DNA of 64,000 nt. It comes from Mangifera indica (taxonomy: Eukaryota > Streptophyta > Magnoliopsida > Sapindales > Anacardiaceae). Made by a program: the position numbers and the translations under genes. How positions within the stretch are numbered: the stretch's first letter is position 1; each line of letters starts with the position of its first letter. Below the pieces are notes generated by a model. That model was not told the origin of the DNA, ran no database searches, and saw only the letters and a program-made list of their open reading frames with translations. Where the stretch lies: positions 6,262,001 through 6,326,000 of the forward strand of contig NC_058146.1 of the NCBI RefSeq assembly GCF_011075055.1, written 5' to 3'. This document shows positions 1 through 10,990 of this stretch, one piece after another.

Positions 1-263
1 TACATCACCAAAAATCTTTTTTTTTTTGTGTAAATATAATTTATTACCTTTCTGCCCGAGCTAGGAATTTGTGAACCAAGTAACTAGCTTCATTTATTTA
101 ATGGTTGAGACTATAAATGACTTTCATATTTTAAGAGTTATATTTTCTGAATTATGAATTGAATTTGAAATTTTTACTTGAAGTGTTTATCTCTTGCATG
201 ATAACCATTGGATCTGAAGTATGATACACATATATAACTTGATCGTCTCCTGTTACTTTACAG

Positions 264-1421
264 TTCTCGCATTTGGCATGGGTTCAAACTGACAGGAAGT
301 CTGGTGGTCTCGGTGATTTGAAATATCCATTAATTTCTGATGTGACCAAGTCAATTTCAAAGTCTTTTGGAGTTCTGATCCCTGATCAGGTATGAGATGA
401 CCTAAATTTGTGCAAAAAAAGACTAAAGATGGATTTGCCTATGTCCTTGATGTCCTGTGGATCATTTTGATTGAATGGAAACTCTTTGGTTATTAATCAT
501 TAGTACTGCCCTATTTCATGCATCATCTTTTGCGTAGGACCTTTTTCAAATTTTCAGTGTTTGTTTATAAACCTTCTTCTGATAGAGAGTAGAGTCAGCA
601 TATTTAATGACATATGTAGTCTGAAGAATCTTATCCTAGATTCTTCTCAGACATTGATCAAAGTGTTCCTAGTTAAATTTAATTATTAAAAACCATATTT
701 CCATTTAGAAGTGATTGGATGCAATGATCTTGCACTGCAAGGTTGATGTTATTAATGCTCCATAATCTGAGCAAAATCTTCATACTTCGTCTAGTGTTTA
801 GGAGGGTTCACTTCTCAAAAATATGTAGTCAAGTATTAGAGTACAAATCAGTTGTACAATTATCTGTTGTTTTAGGAAGAGATGTTCATTTTGATTTTTG
901 GTGTTTACTAGAACTAGCCTAGGTTTTTCAGTTATGAAGTAATTTCTCATCACCATTAAAGACTTTTTAGTTTCTGATTGTCTGTGTTTGAAATTCTTTA
1001 TACAAAATCTGAAATTTAATGTTATCTCTTTTTAGCAGTTTCCCTCATTATGTATACCCTTGTTGTTAGTATAAACAGTCTTATAATTTTGGTTTCAACA
1101 CAGGGGATTGCATTGAGAGGACTTTTCATTATTGACAAGGAAGGAATAATCCAGCACTCTACCATCAACAATCTTGCCATTGGCCGAAGTGTAGATGAGA
1201 CAATGAGAACGCTCCAGGTGACATTCCCATATATATTCTAAACCTTCAAACTATATTTAGATATTTATTGTTTACCTGTGCTAATGCTTCGCTGCATTCT
1301 ACAGGCCTTGCAGTATGTGCAAGAAAATCCTGACGAAGTGTGCCCTGCTGGATGGAAGCCTGGTGAGAAGTCAATGAAGCCAGACCCAAAACTCAGCAAG
1401 GAATACTTTGCCGCAATATAG
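264..1421 (+). CDS. BAS1: 2-Cys peroxiredoxin, chloroplastic (BAS1 type), 3' part: last three coding exons
   Basis: Thiol peroxidase of the chloroplast stroma that reduces hydrogen and alkyl peroxides and is recycled by NTRC or thioredoxins (family knowledge). Exons seen: 264-389, 1104-1217 and 1305-1421, all with AG/GT borders and phase 0, giving 42+38+38 residues. They start at [10 protein letters not shown] and end KEYFAAI. Visible motifs are the GGLG motif ([11 protein letters not shown]), the resolving cysteine in [10 protein letters not shown], and the C-terminal YF. GGLG plus YF is the signature of peroxiredoxins easily inactivated by over-oxidation. The transit peptide, the peroxidatic cysteine and the first exons lie left of the window, so the gene is partial here. 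A likely polyadenylation signal AATAAA sits at 1538-1543. I am very sure of the family; the BAS1 name is by close similarity of the C-terminal half. Confidence 0.95.
390..1103 (+). other. BAS1 intron
   Basis: GT-AG intron of 714 bp between the first two exons visible here. It is T-rich and ordinary. I see no embedded gene or repeat in it. Confidence 0.9.
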
Positions 1422-1537
1422 AGGGGTTATCACCGATATACCAGATGCATATCTATGTTGATTAGGGAGTTGTAGCTGAGTTTTGTTATAATGTAATATC
1501 ATTTACTGATTGTGAGTTTTTGGAGGCATTCTATGAA

Positions 1538-1543
1538 AATAAA
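1538..1543 (+). terminator. Putative polyadenylation signal of BAS1
   Basis: AATAAA about 117 bp after the stop codon, in a T/A-rich 3' region, which is a usual position for a plant near-upstream element. Confidence 0.5.
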
Positions 1544-2203
1544 TTCATTGGATTTGAATGAAACTCATTCCTTGTTTATCATGTTGAATGCATACAGAGT
1601 CTCTGTATTTGAATGGATGAGTTATGCTGTTCTGATCTCGAAATAACACTCACTGATTATAGAAATTCTTATAAGCCGTAAAATAAAATTTTCATAGTTT
1701 CATAAACATGGCAGAGACTTGAATTTAAATTTTTTATTTAAAAATTCTAATATTTTATTAGTTTTATTAACCTTTAGTGTCAACTTTAAATTGATTAATA
1801 TCCTTCAGCTTGAGATATTATTTTATTTTGATGATTTTAACCTTAATGAGAACTATTAGAAATAACTTTATAATTTTTAAATACACTTACATTATATTTA
1901 AAATTTCTGTTTTGATTTTTAAATTATAATCCTTTCATAAACCTTAACTCTAAATCTTGTAAATTATCAAATATTTATTATTTCAATATTTCTTATAGAT
2001 GAAAATATATTACCTTTTCCATGGAGAAAGTGATCACCCTAGTGAATTCGAAAAAGGAAAAGTAAAATTCAAATTTAAAATTGAAAAATCAAGGTAAAAA
2101 CAGAAAGAGTAATTAAGAAAATAGGAGGTATAAAAAAGGCTCTAATTAAGTTTGCAATTTAGTTATTTATTTCTAAACATTGGATTGAAATAAAGGGCAA
2201 ATT

Positions 2204-3044
2204 AGAGATGTATATGATTTGATTTAACCTATAAAACCAGATTGAACTATTCAAATATTATAATTTGATTTGATTCAATTTATAAAACGGTTTGATTTAA
2301 GTTGATAAATTTTGAAAAACCGTTTTAGAATTTAGGTTATGATTAGGATAATTTTCAAACCAAACCAAATTGTAAATTATATTTTTAAAATTATATATAT
2401 ATGCTAGATGACTTTCCCACCAAAGTTTAATAAAATGATATATTTTCATCTTTTCAGTTTGAAAATAAAAACCATTTTCTCGTTTATATGTTAAACTTAC
2501 TAAATATTTTTAATAAATTATTAAAAAGGTTTAAAAAATCTCAAACTAAATGACACTTTATCCTCAAATTTTTATTAAATAATTTTTTAATCCTTAATTT
2601 ACGTTAATTCAATTGAAAATAAAGAAAAAAAAATTGTAAATACAAGTATAGATAAAGATGCCAATGACTTATAACTGTATAAATTTTTACGAATTTAAAA
2701 TGACTTTTTTCAAAGGTTTTTGGAAATTCAAAAAAAATTAAAAGGTGTTTTTAAATTTTTGTAAATTTTAATATGTTTTGTAATAGTTTCAAAAATAACA
2801 ATTATATCCCATAAAACATAATAAAATATAATAAATTAAAGATTTATTTAACTTATTTTTCTTTATATTTTTTATATATTTATTTTACATATTTATTTCA
2901 TATTTTAGATAACTTAAAACATAATTTAAACCCAAAATATAATAGTTTTTTAGTTTAATTTAATTTAATTTGAAATCTGAAATTGTTTTATTTTATTTAA
3001 AAAAATTCTTAAATCATATCAATTCGGATCTTTTTCACCCCTAT
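2204..3044. repeat. AT-rich non-autonomous repeat with imperfect inverted ends
   Basis: Begins near GATGTATATGATTTGATT and ends near CGGATCTTTTTCACCCCT. It is full of alternating GATTTGATT / AAACCAAACC words on both strands. The first about 200 bp align by eye with the element at 43838-44364: same order of words ending in a run of TTTTTAAAA and ATATAT. No coding content. Boundaries are approximate. Confidence 0.45.
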
Positions 3045-3433
3045 GAAAATTTACAAAGTTACAATATGATTAGCTACTAGTAATAAATTATTATAATATT
3101 TAGTACTTCAACTACAAAAATATAAAAATAATTTTTGTTAGAATATTGAAAATGACTAAATTATAGAATATTTTATAATCCTTTCATGATGACCCAATGT
3201 CACCCTTCCCTACAAATTTACCGTCTCATAAGGAAATTTATCAATGAATGGTTCATATCATGTCTTCCAATTAAATGCTATCAATAAATCTATTAATTCA
3301 GTATTGTAACTCTACATGTATCTTAATCTTCCCTTCACTCTATGTGTTTATCTACAATAACCCACACCACGCTATAATTAAATCTACCAATCAATGTTAC
3401 AACTCTCCTATAAATTCTCCCAGTACTATAATC

Positions 3434-3869
3434 TAAGGGTGGATATAGTCCAAACCAAACCTAAACACCCATTGATTCAAAATTAGTTCAAAAAAAAAAA
3501 AATTCAACTCAAATTCAATTCGAATTCATTAAACTAACATTAAAAATAGTTTAAGTTTAATTCAAATAAAAATAATTCACTTTGAATTTAACTTAAATAT
3601 GTGACTCAAATTCACGACTCATTCACTCGTTTAATAATTATTTCACATAATTTGAATTTAGCAACAAATTAAATTCAAATCGAATCAAATCATTTATCTA
3701 ACTCACGAGTTAAATTGAACCAAACTCTATACAACTCGAATTTAATTTAATTTTAAAATGAATCAAAATGCTTAATTTAAATTTAGTTTATATTCAAAAT
3801 AAATAAATTTAAATTGAATCAAATCAAACCAAACTAACTTTTAAACTCAAACTAATTTGATCTGCATCC
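3434..3869. repeat. Fold-back-like repeat of the same sequence type
   Basis: Starts GGTGGATATAG and ends with the near-complement ATCTGCATCC. Inside are many AATTCAAAT and GAATCAAAT words that read alike on both strands. This is the pattern of short non-autonomous elements that carry many internal copies of a degenerate word. No ORF. Confidence 0.4.
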
Positions 3870-4219
3870 AATAATTAAATGGGCAATTAAGAGGCATTGA
3901 AAGTTATCATAAAACAGCATTATTAAATAATTTGCCTGGTAAATGGTGATCATGCTTCCTGTTTAGCTAAAATAAATAATAATTAAGTAAATAATATTAT
4001 ATATTAAGATTAGTACTAATGATGATTCATTTTTTTCAATAGCTCACAAAAAGAGGTGTGGACCCACGCCCTTTTTTCCTATAGAATTAGAGACACAGTT
4101 TGCTGCCTCAATTCCAAAAAGAAGTAGAAGTTACTGTGCTCGCCATCGACGGTATAAGGACCGTATATACGTATATACCAAGTACGCAAAAAGCAAAAGG
4201 GATGTCATTTCTGTGCTAA

Positions 4220-6674
4220 TCATATAACGTATGACCTGGCAACACCGGATTCAGGAACATAAGCAAGCCTTTCCTCCTCCCACACCAACTTTGATGTTTT
4301 TTCATCATACTCAGGAACATACTCCTGATAAACAAGATTGAATAAAAATGTCCAAATTATACCAAAGTTTGACGTAAAATTTATAAAATTATAGTTTTTG
4401 TTATGCATATAATCTTTACCTCGAGTTGTCTAAATAATTGTTTTGCAGTCGGGGCGGAGACGAGGATGCGACGGGCGGTTGGGGAGATGAAGCCCTCATC
4501 GACTGCTTTATCCACGAAAGACAATAAGGAATTGTAGAAGCCATCAACATTCAAAAGACCAACCTGCAACAAGGATAAAGAAGAAGAAACAAACAGCTTT
4601 TTAGGTTATGAAATGGAAAATATAAAGAAACAATTATGGCGATGTTGCTTACAGGTTTATCGTGGATTCCAAGCTGAGCCCATGTTATGACTTCGAGCAG
4701 TTCTTCGAGGGTGCCATAGCCTCCTGTTAATTAAAATTTGATTTCCAATTATTATATTAATACGATTCAAAATGTGACAAAAGGATGGAAGGGACGGTGC
4801 TCAGACCAGGCAGGGCTATGAATGCATCGGCTTGTCGGGCCATCTCGGCTTTTCTCTGGTGCATGTCAGAGACGGCTCTAACTTCTCCAATAGTCTCCCC
4901 AGTTATCTATGATAATGGAAAACCATTCAAGTTTTCATCAATATTTAAGTAAATTTATAATTAATTTGACAAAAAACAATGCTTTCCGGCTAATTTTTCT
5001 AAAACATTTCACACTTTTTTTCAGAACATTGATTAGATAAACAAACACATGCTCACAAATAACTAATTACTGACATGGTCGAGTTACTATGTTGAGAATC
5101 TAAATGGATAAAAAAAATGGAATTAGAGAAGTAATTTACCATTAACATATTGATTTAATTTTCATTCCTTTCGTACAGTCAAGTCAAGCACAATCCATTT
5201 CTTTATACAGAAAATTACACACACAAACATCTAAATTAGAAGAGATTAGTAGCTTTAGAGATTCTCAATATATTTACCTGGCTAGGCATCAGAGATCTGG
5301 GAATAATTCTGCAAAACAACATGAAGAAGCTGAATAATTAGCACCATTATTTGCTCAAAACCTTTTAAGGGTTTCGAATTGACTGGGACATAACAATGCA
5401 AAACTCAATGATTTGGGCCCCAAGGTGCAAAAAGTCGCTTTATAAAGCAGGATTTTGTGTTGCTTTTTGAGAATAAAAGGGGAAAAAGATGCGCTCCTAA
5501 AAAGTTCACTAACTTTATATCCAACTTAGCTTTTTCAATGTCTTATGTTCATAAGAGGAAGATACCAATGAGGACTCATAATTTCAAGGATTAAAAACTT
5601 TACAATCTTAATAAGACTCAAGGTTTTTTAACCATAAAAACCATGTTTCAGCAGAAACTTTTTCACATGAACGATTTTTTTTTTTAAAATATAAAGAAGC
5701 ATATTTTCTAAGAACCCACTTCATAAAAAGTAGAAAAACTTGCATGGTTCAAGGCTAAAAATGAAATTAAAAAAAAAAAAAAGTAGAAAATGTTAAGAGT
5801 AATAATGTAGAGGAACAAACCCTAGAACATGGCGCCCACCATCATGAACAGCTTGAGAAACAAGACCCATCAAGCCCACACTCCCTCCTCCATAAACCAA
5901 ATCAATTTTTCTATCAACCTTCATTGAAAACCAAACCATCAACACACTTTTCACAAATCCCATACATAATGACTCATTTATCTTATATTATATATAAATA
6001 AAAACGAAATCATTTTTCATTGAACCCATAAATAAGAATAACGATGCAAAGAACACGCTCAAAAGAGTCATGATATCTAGATAGCACGTTTGTTTCATCT
6101 CTAGGGAAAAGCAAGAAAGAGAGAGAGGAGAGAAATGGTTTTCATAATTTTTTGTTTTTAAAAATTATAAAATCACAAACTAAAGATCATGCAAAAAGGC
6201 TGCTCAACTGACAGCCAGGTTACAGCTATCAATTCATCTTCTCTCATTCATTCATGCTAAACGTAAACCCTAAACCTTCTCTTCTTAAGCTAACATTTTC
6301 TCCATTAACAATCATATAACCCCACGTTCATAACCTTTAATTCTTTCATTTTAATAAAAACAAACTTAAAACAAAAACAATAATCAATGCCGATATTAAA
6401 ATCATTTCTTCATAAACAGAAAATTCTTGCTCAATTATAAGACATAAATTAATGTATTGCACCAATGAAACAAAACTGCAAAGACTCGTCAAAATAAAAA
6501 CTTCAAATTGTGAAAAAAGATTTTACGAAAGTAATGGAAAGAAATGAAGAGTTGTTGAGTTATTACCAGTTCTTTGCCCAACGCAACAGCGGCTTCTTGG
6601 TAGCTAGTTTTATTTCCAGAACTGCTACCACAGAAAACACAGATTCTTCGGAATCTAGACTTTGTCACCTCCAT
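4220..6674 (-). CDS. LOG7: Cytokinin riboside 5'-monophosphate phosphoribohydrolase, LOG7-like
   Basis: Releases active cytokinin bases from their riboside monophosphates in one step (LOG family; cytosol/nucleus). Seven exons, read right to left: 6567-6674, 5821-5918, 5278-5308, 4807-4906, 4653-4723, 4420-4563 and 4220-4324. All borders are GT-AG and phases agree, giving 218 aa, the usual LOG length. Visible: CVFCGSSSG near residue 13 (nucleotide-binding start), [12 protein letters not shown], the active-site arginine region [10 protein letters not shown], and the signature PGGYGTLEE split across exons 4 and 5. The start at 6674 (MEVTKSRF) is chosen because LOG proteins begin there; an in-frame ATG at 6737 would add 21 untypical residues. 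The tail [18 protein letters not shown] fits LOG7 better than LOG1 or LOG5. Intact, no defects seen. Confidence 0.95.
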
Positions 6675-7384
6675 ATCTCTCTTTTGTGTTTGTTTTTGCA
6701 TCTTTTGGCTCTGGGAAAAAATGATCTCAGGGATCAAGGGAGGAGTGTTGAGAATGAGAACAAAGTGAGTAGTTTTTTTTTTCTAATAATAATAATTTAT
6801 TATACGAACTACTACTCTCAACCTCAAGAACGCGTTCGACAAGTTAATAGTATTTATAGAGAAGGAAAATATTTTTTATTGAGAAGAAGTTTTCTTCGTA
6901 AAATAAATAAATAAATAAATACCACTACAAGCCTACAAGTCTTAACAAAGTTAGAGCTGTGATCTTCTACTTCACATGTTAGAAATTTTATTGGTTCAAC
7001 AACCAATCCACGTGGATATTGGAGTTTCAAGATTTTATGAGTCTCACTCTTTGCTAGCATTTTCATTTTTTAAAATTTTAAGGTTTTAGTTGAAAATAGG
7101 CTGATTTTGTTACAATTTTTTTTGTGGAAATGTTTTTCCGATGATTTTGGAGATTAATTAGTAAAATATATTTGCAGCTTGTTAAATTTTAATGGTGACA
7201 ATGAAAATTTTTTATTATTTATAAATTAAATGAAATAATTTATTTCTTGATTAATTGCTAATTAGTTGGTTTAATCGCTTTCACGCCATTCCCTTAATAC
7301 TGTCAGTTGTCATGGTTGATTTTAACGATAAATGATAAAAATACATCAACTTAACAGAAAGTTGGTAATGTTCAAATTTAAATA

Positions 7385-7545
7385 TTCATAATTATAAAAT
7401 TATGTATATACATTTTTCGTACATAATTTAAATATGTAAATGATATGTTATCACGTGATTGAATGATTTCGAATAAAAAATAAAGTAATATCAAATTACA
7501 TAAAAATATATCATCTATATATCCAAATTGTATACATATAATATA
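7385..7545. mobile_element. Small palindromic AT-rich element (MITE-like), copy 1
   Basis: Near-palindrome with arms built on GATATGTTATCACGTGATT and its decayed complement AAATTACATAAAAATATATC around a centre AATAAAAAATAAAG. Belongs to the dispersed family described under findings. Limits approximate. Confidence 0.45.
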
Positions 7546-7559
7546 TTACTCTATTTCAT

Positions 7560-7700
7560 TTTTAATAAAATTAATTTATATTCACTTTTAAATACATAAA
7601 TAGATGTATATAATATGTCATTATATGATTAATTAATTTTAAATGCGTTATAAAATAACAACTAATTATATAATAATATGTTATACATATTTATTTATTT
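7560..7700. mobile_element. Small palindromic AT-rich element, copy 2
   Basis: Arms ATATGTCATTATATGATT and AATTATATAATAATATG around a TTTTAAATG centre. Same layout as copy 1, immediately next to it. Confidence 0.4.
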
Positions 7701-9884
7701 GTTTGTTTTCTTATCCCATTAGATTTACTTTAAATAAAAAAAAAAGTTAAATAACACTTATAAGGTAATTTATCAAGTTTATTACATTCAAATAAAAAAA
7801 AAAGTTAGACTGAAATTATAACTTAAAAAGAAATCTAATTCAGATTAATAAATCATAACAAATAAATATTATATAAAATAGGAGAGTTTCCCTTAAGCTT
7901 CCTATTCATGTAAATAAAACACAAGAGGGGAACATAATGTTAGCCACCTTAAAGAACTTGCCCACTATAATTGATTTTTTTAAAAATGGTCATAATTTGA
8001 GAGCCACCTTCCAAGAGCAAGGGGACAAAAATTTATTAATGAAATTTTTAGCAGCGAAGCATAAATAAGCATCATATTAATTTTGTAATATATAGGATAA
8101 GTCTCATATATTTTCTTTAATAAGTCACCAAACAGAAAATAAAATCTAAATTTGTCACAATAATAACAATCATTTGATATTAAATTAGTATATCCATTAA
8201 AAGGGAATCATCATTGTTAAATTCAATAATTACAATTAAAATATAATGACTCTCCCCGCAATATCTATGGAGCTCAGGACAACATCTGCCATTGTCATTG
8301 ACCACTAAATTAACCTAAAATCATGTTATCCCAACTTTCACTACTAAGAAAACATAAAGAATGAGAGAGGGAGGAGAGATATAATATGCTACCTTCATGG
8401 AATGTTGGTATGAATAATAAATAAAATATTATTAAAAAGATAAATTATTTAAAAGATTATTGGATATAAATTATTATTATATTTAAAAAATACTTATAGA
8501 TATAAATAATTATTGTGTTTATGTTATAAAAAATACTAAGATATTATTTTCTTTAAATATTCTTAATATAATTATTTAAAAATATTATTCATATAACTTG
8601 TTATATTAATTAAAAATGAGAGTATTTTTATCCTAAAAAATTAATAAGTAAAATTAAATTATAACAAATTAAAAATTATCTTAGTAATTTTTTAATACAT
8701 ATGATAAAATTGGTAATTTTATTATATTTTTATATTACTTATCACATTATTATCAATAATAAAATATTATCATAATATTTTATGATTTATAAACTAAATA
8801 AAATATTATTAATAAAAAAATAAATTATCAAAATAATCTTTTACCATTTTTAAACAAATGACCCCTCAGAGACACTTAGTAGTATTTCTATTTTCTGATC
8901 ATATTGTAATCTTGCATTTATGAGATAATAACAACACTAAAGATATTAACTATTGATCATTCTTATTGAACTACATAAAAGTTACAGGTTTTTTACTTGT
9001 TCTATTATATTTATTTTTGCGTCCGAATCTCTCAAATTTAATGTCTTTCTTGTTCATGCAGACTTGCACATCAACAAATAAATATATTTATAAATCATAA
9101 AAAATAGAATATATTTGTCTTCTCTACAATAGAACATGCAGTTTTTAGGTTCTAAAACTAAAATCCTCTATGCTAAGTTTATTTGATAAAGTATAGATTA
9201 TTAATTATAACTAATGCAACAACTATTTTCGGACCCAATTTTTATTTTTATTTTTTTGGGGGGTAAAATATTGAGTTGGAATTTAAATGTTTTTAATAAT
9301 TTATATCATAAAGTAGGTTTTGAAGACTGGTAAGTTACAAAAATCATATGATTTTAAGGTGATATCGATGAAATCATATAGCTAGCTTAAATAAATTGTA
9401 AATATAAACTCTAAAACGGTTGTTAGTAATTTTTATTCCTTGGAAAAAAGAGAGTAAAAAGAATGAGAGAGAGTCCATTTTAGATAGATTTTATGAAACG
9501 TTTTTCAATATTTTTTTAATGATTTTTCTCATAAAAGAAATCAAAGTTAATTATGGCTAATGATATAATAAGTGTACAAGTAAATTATTATTTAAATTTT
9601 CATTATAATTTCTAAATAATTGCATTATACTTTAAAATTTGGAAGTGTCATACCCCTTAACTAATTTAATTTTAATTTGACAACTTAAAAATTGGTAATT
9701 TTATCTAATTTAAAGTAGTAACTTTAATTCATCCAAATATTTAAAAGTCACAGCATTGTATTAGGAACAGTAGAAATTTACTAGGCTTTGAAAAAGGCTT
9801 AAATTAATTAAGTTTATTGACAAGGTGTTTATAATTATTTAATATATTAAGGAAAATTTTTAATAATAAATTTTTTTATTTATA

Positions 9885-10365
9885 ATATCAAAATTTTCAA
9901 TTTGATTTGACTGATGTGAGAGACAATTTATTCTTCCACTAAAATCTAAAATTAAACCAAAATGTTCTTTTCATATTTGTGTATATATATAACCATATAG
10001 TAATTAGGGATCTTTAGTCAACCCCATAGTTTTTATAATTGTCTTAAACACCCTCTAGTATTGGAAATAGCAAGTAAACCCTCATTCCGTTAAAAGCTCT
10101 TAATAATAATATGTTAGGATGAAAACTACCGTTTATCCATATCAAAATTTTCAATTTGATTTGACTGATGTGAGAGGAATTTATTCTCCCTTAAAGTCTA
10201 AAATTAAACCCAATTTTCTTTTCATAAATATATATAGGGATTTTCAGTCGACCCCATAGTTTTTACAAATTATTAAAGACCCTCCAGTGTTGGAAATAGC
10301 AAGTAAACCCTCATTCCGTTAAAAACTCTTAATAATAATATGTTAGGATGAAAACTACCGTTTAT
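9885..10365. repeat. Tandem duplication, 254-bp unit, two copies
   Basis: Copy 1 is 9885-10138 and copy 2 is 10139-10365. Both run from ATATCAAAATTTTCAATTTG through GTAAACCCTCATTCCGTTAA to GATGAAAACTACCGTTTAT. Copy 2 has small deletions (about 27 bp shorter) and scattered substitutions, so the duplication is not recent. The sequence style (short C-rich runs between AT-rich blocks) resembles the terminal parts of plant DNA transposons, but no inverted partner was found. Confidence 0.8.
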
Positions 10366-10499
10366 GCCCTTCTAACCCCCAAAACCCTTTCCCTTAAACC
10401 CACCTAACTCTAAAATCTGACAAATTGACCCCACCTCCAAAAAGTATCACCCCCATACTTTTTTTTGAGAACACACCATCACCCAATAAAAACTTCATC

Positions 10500-10990
10500 T
10501 GTTAGAATTTATTATGATGAAGGAAGTTAATGTTGACGACATTTTTCACAACAAAGCAAGTGAAAATGCCTACAGCCAACATGTGCATAATTTTAATTTG
10601 CCGACAACACTCCACCGTAGATCTTCATCACGCAGTCCCGACTGGAGGATTTCAGACCGTGGATGTCAATTCGCAATAAAGTTTAACAGGGGAAAAGCCG
10701 AGGGCATCGGGACCTGCGCTGATAAATGAGTGTGACGTAGTGACAGAATACACGTGCGACGAGCCGCCGGCAAAAGTGGGAACCGAAGAAGAACACGGCA
10801 CAAACTGATGTGTAAGTGAGCACGGTTTCCGGTTTGGTCTTGGTTTCGGTCAAATTACTGCCAATACCGCCCGATGTCACTGTCGTTTCGCTCACATTTA
10901 CGTGCCGTTTTCTCGAGATCTGCAATGTGACTGAAAGATTATCTCCAAATGTTGACGGTTATGCCTGTGCCAATTCAGTTGAAATATTTT
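10500..10990. other. GC-richer block without a recognisable gene
   Basis: Clearly less AT-rich than its surroundings. Open frames exist on both strands (10514-10729 plus, 10683-10925 minus, and a plus frame ending near 10992 with a cysteine-containing stretch, TFTCRFLEICNVTE), but none matches a family I know and none is long. It may be a decayed gene piece or a fragment carried by a transposon, given the tandem repeat directly to its left. Confidence 0.35.

Larger units (their letters stand above)
6738..9884. other. AT-rich intergenic region upstream of LOG7
   Basis: Holds the presumed LOG7 promoter next to 6737 and two small palindromic elements (listed separately). At 8416-8452 and 8795-8834 there is a direct repeat of TAAATAAAATATTATTAA followed by ATAAATTAT, bracketing about 340 bp of very AT-rich sequence. 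I see no gene in this stretch. Confidence 0.6.

Noticed and set aside
6675..6737. Upstream in-frame ATG of LOG7 (21 more residues)
   Set aside because: LOG proteins start with ME-x-x-KSRF-like sequence at 6674; the added residues are low-complexity and untypical.
6510..6914. 134-codon plus-strand frame over the LOG7 start
   Set aside because: It overlaps LOG7 exon 1 in antisense and has no known domain; a shadow of the real exon.
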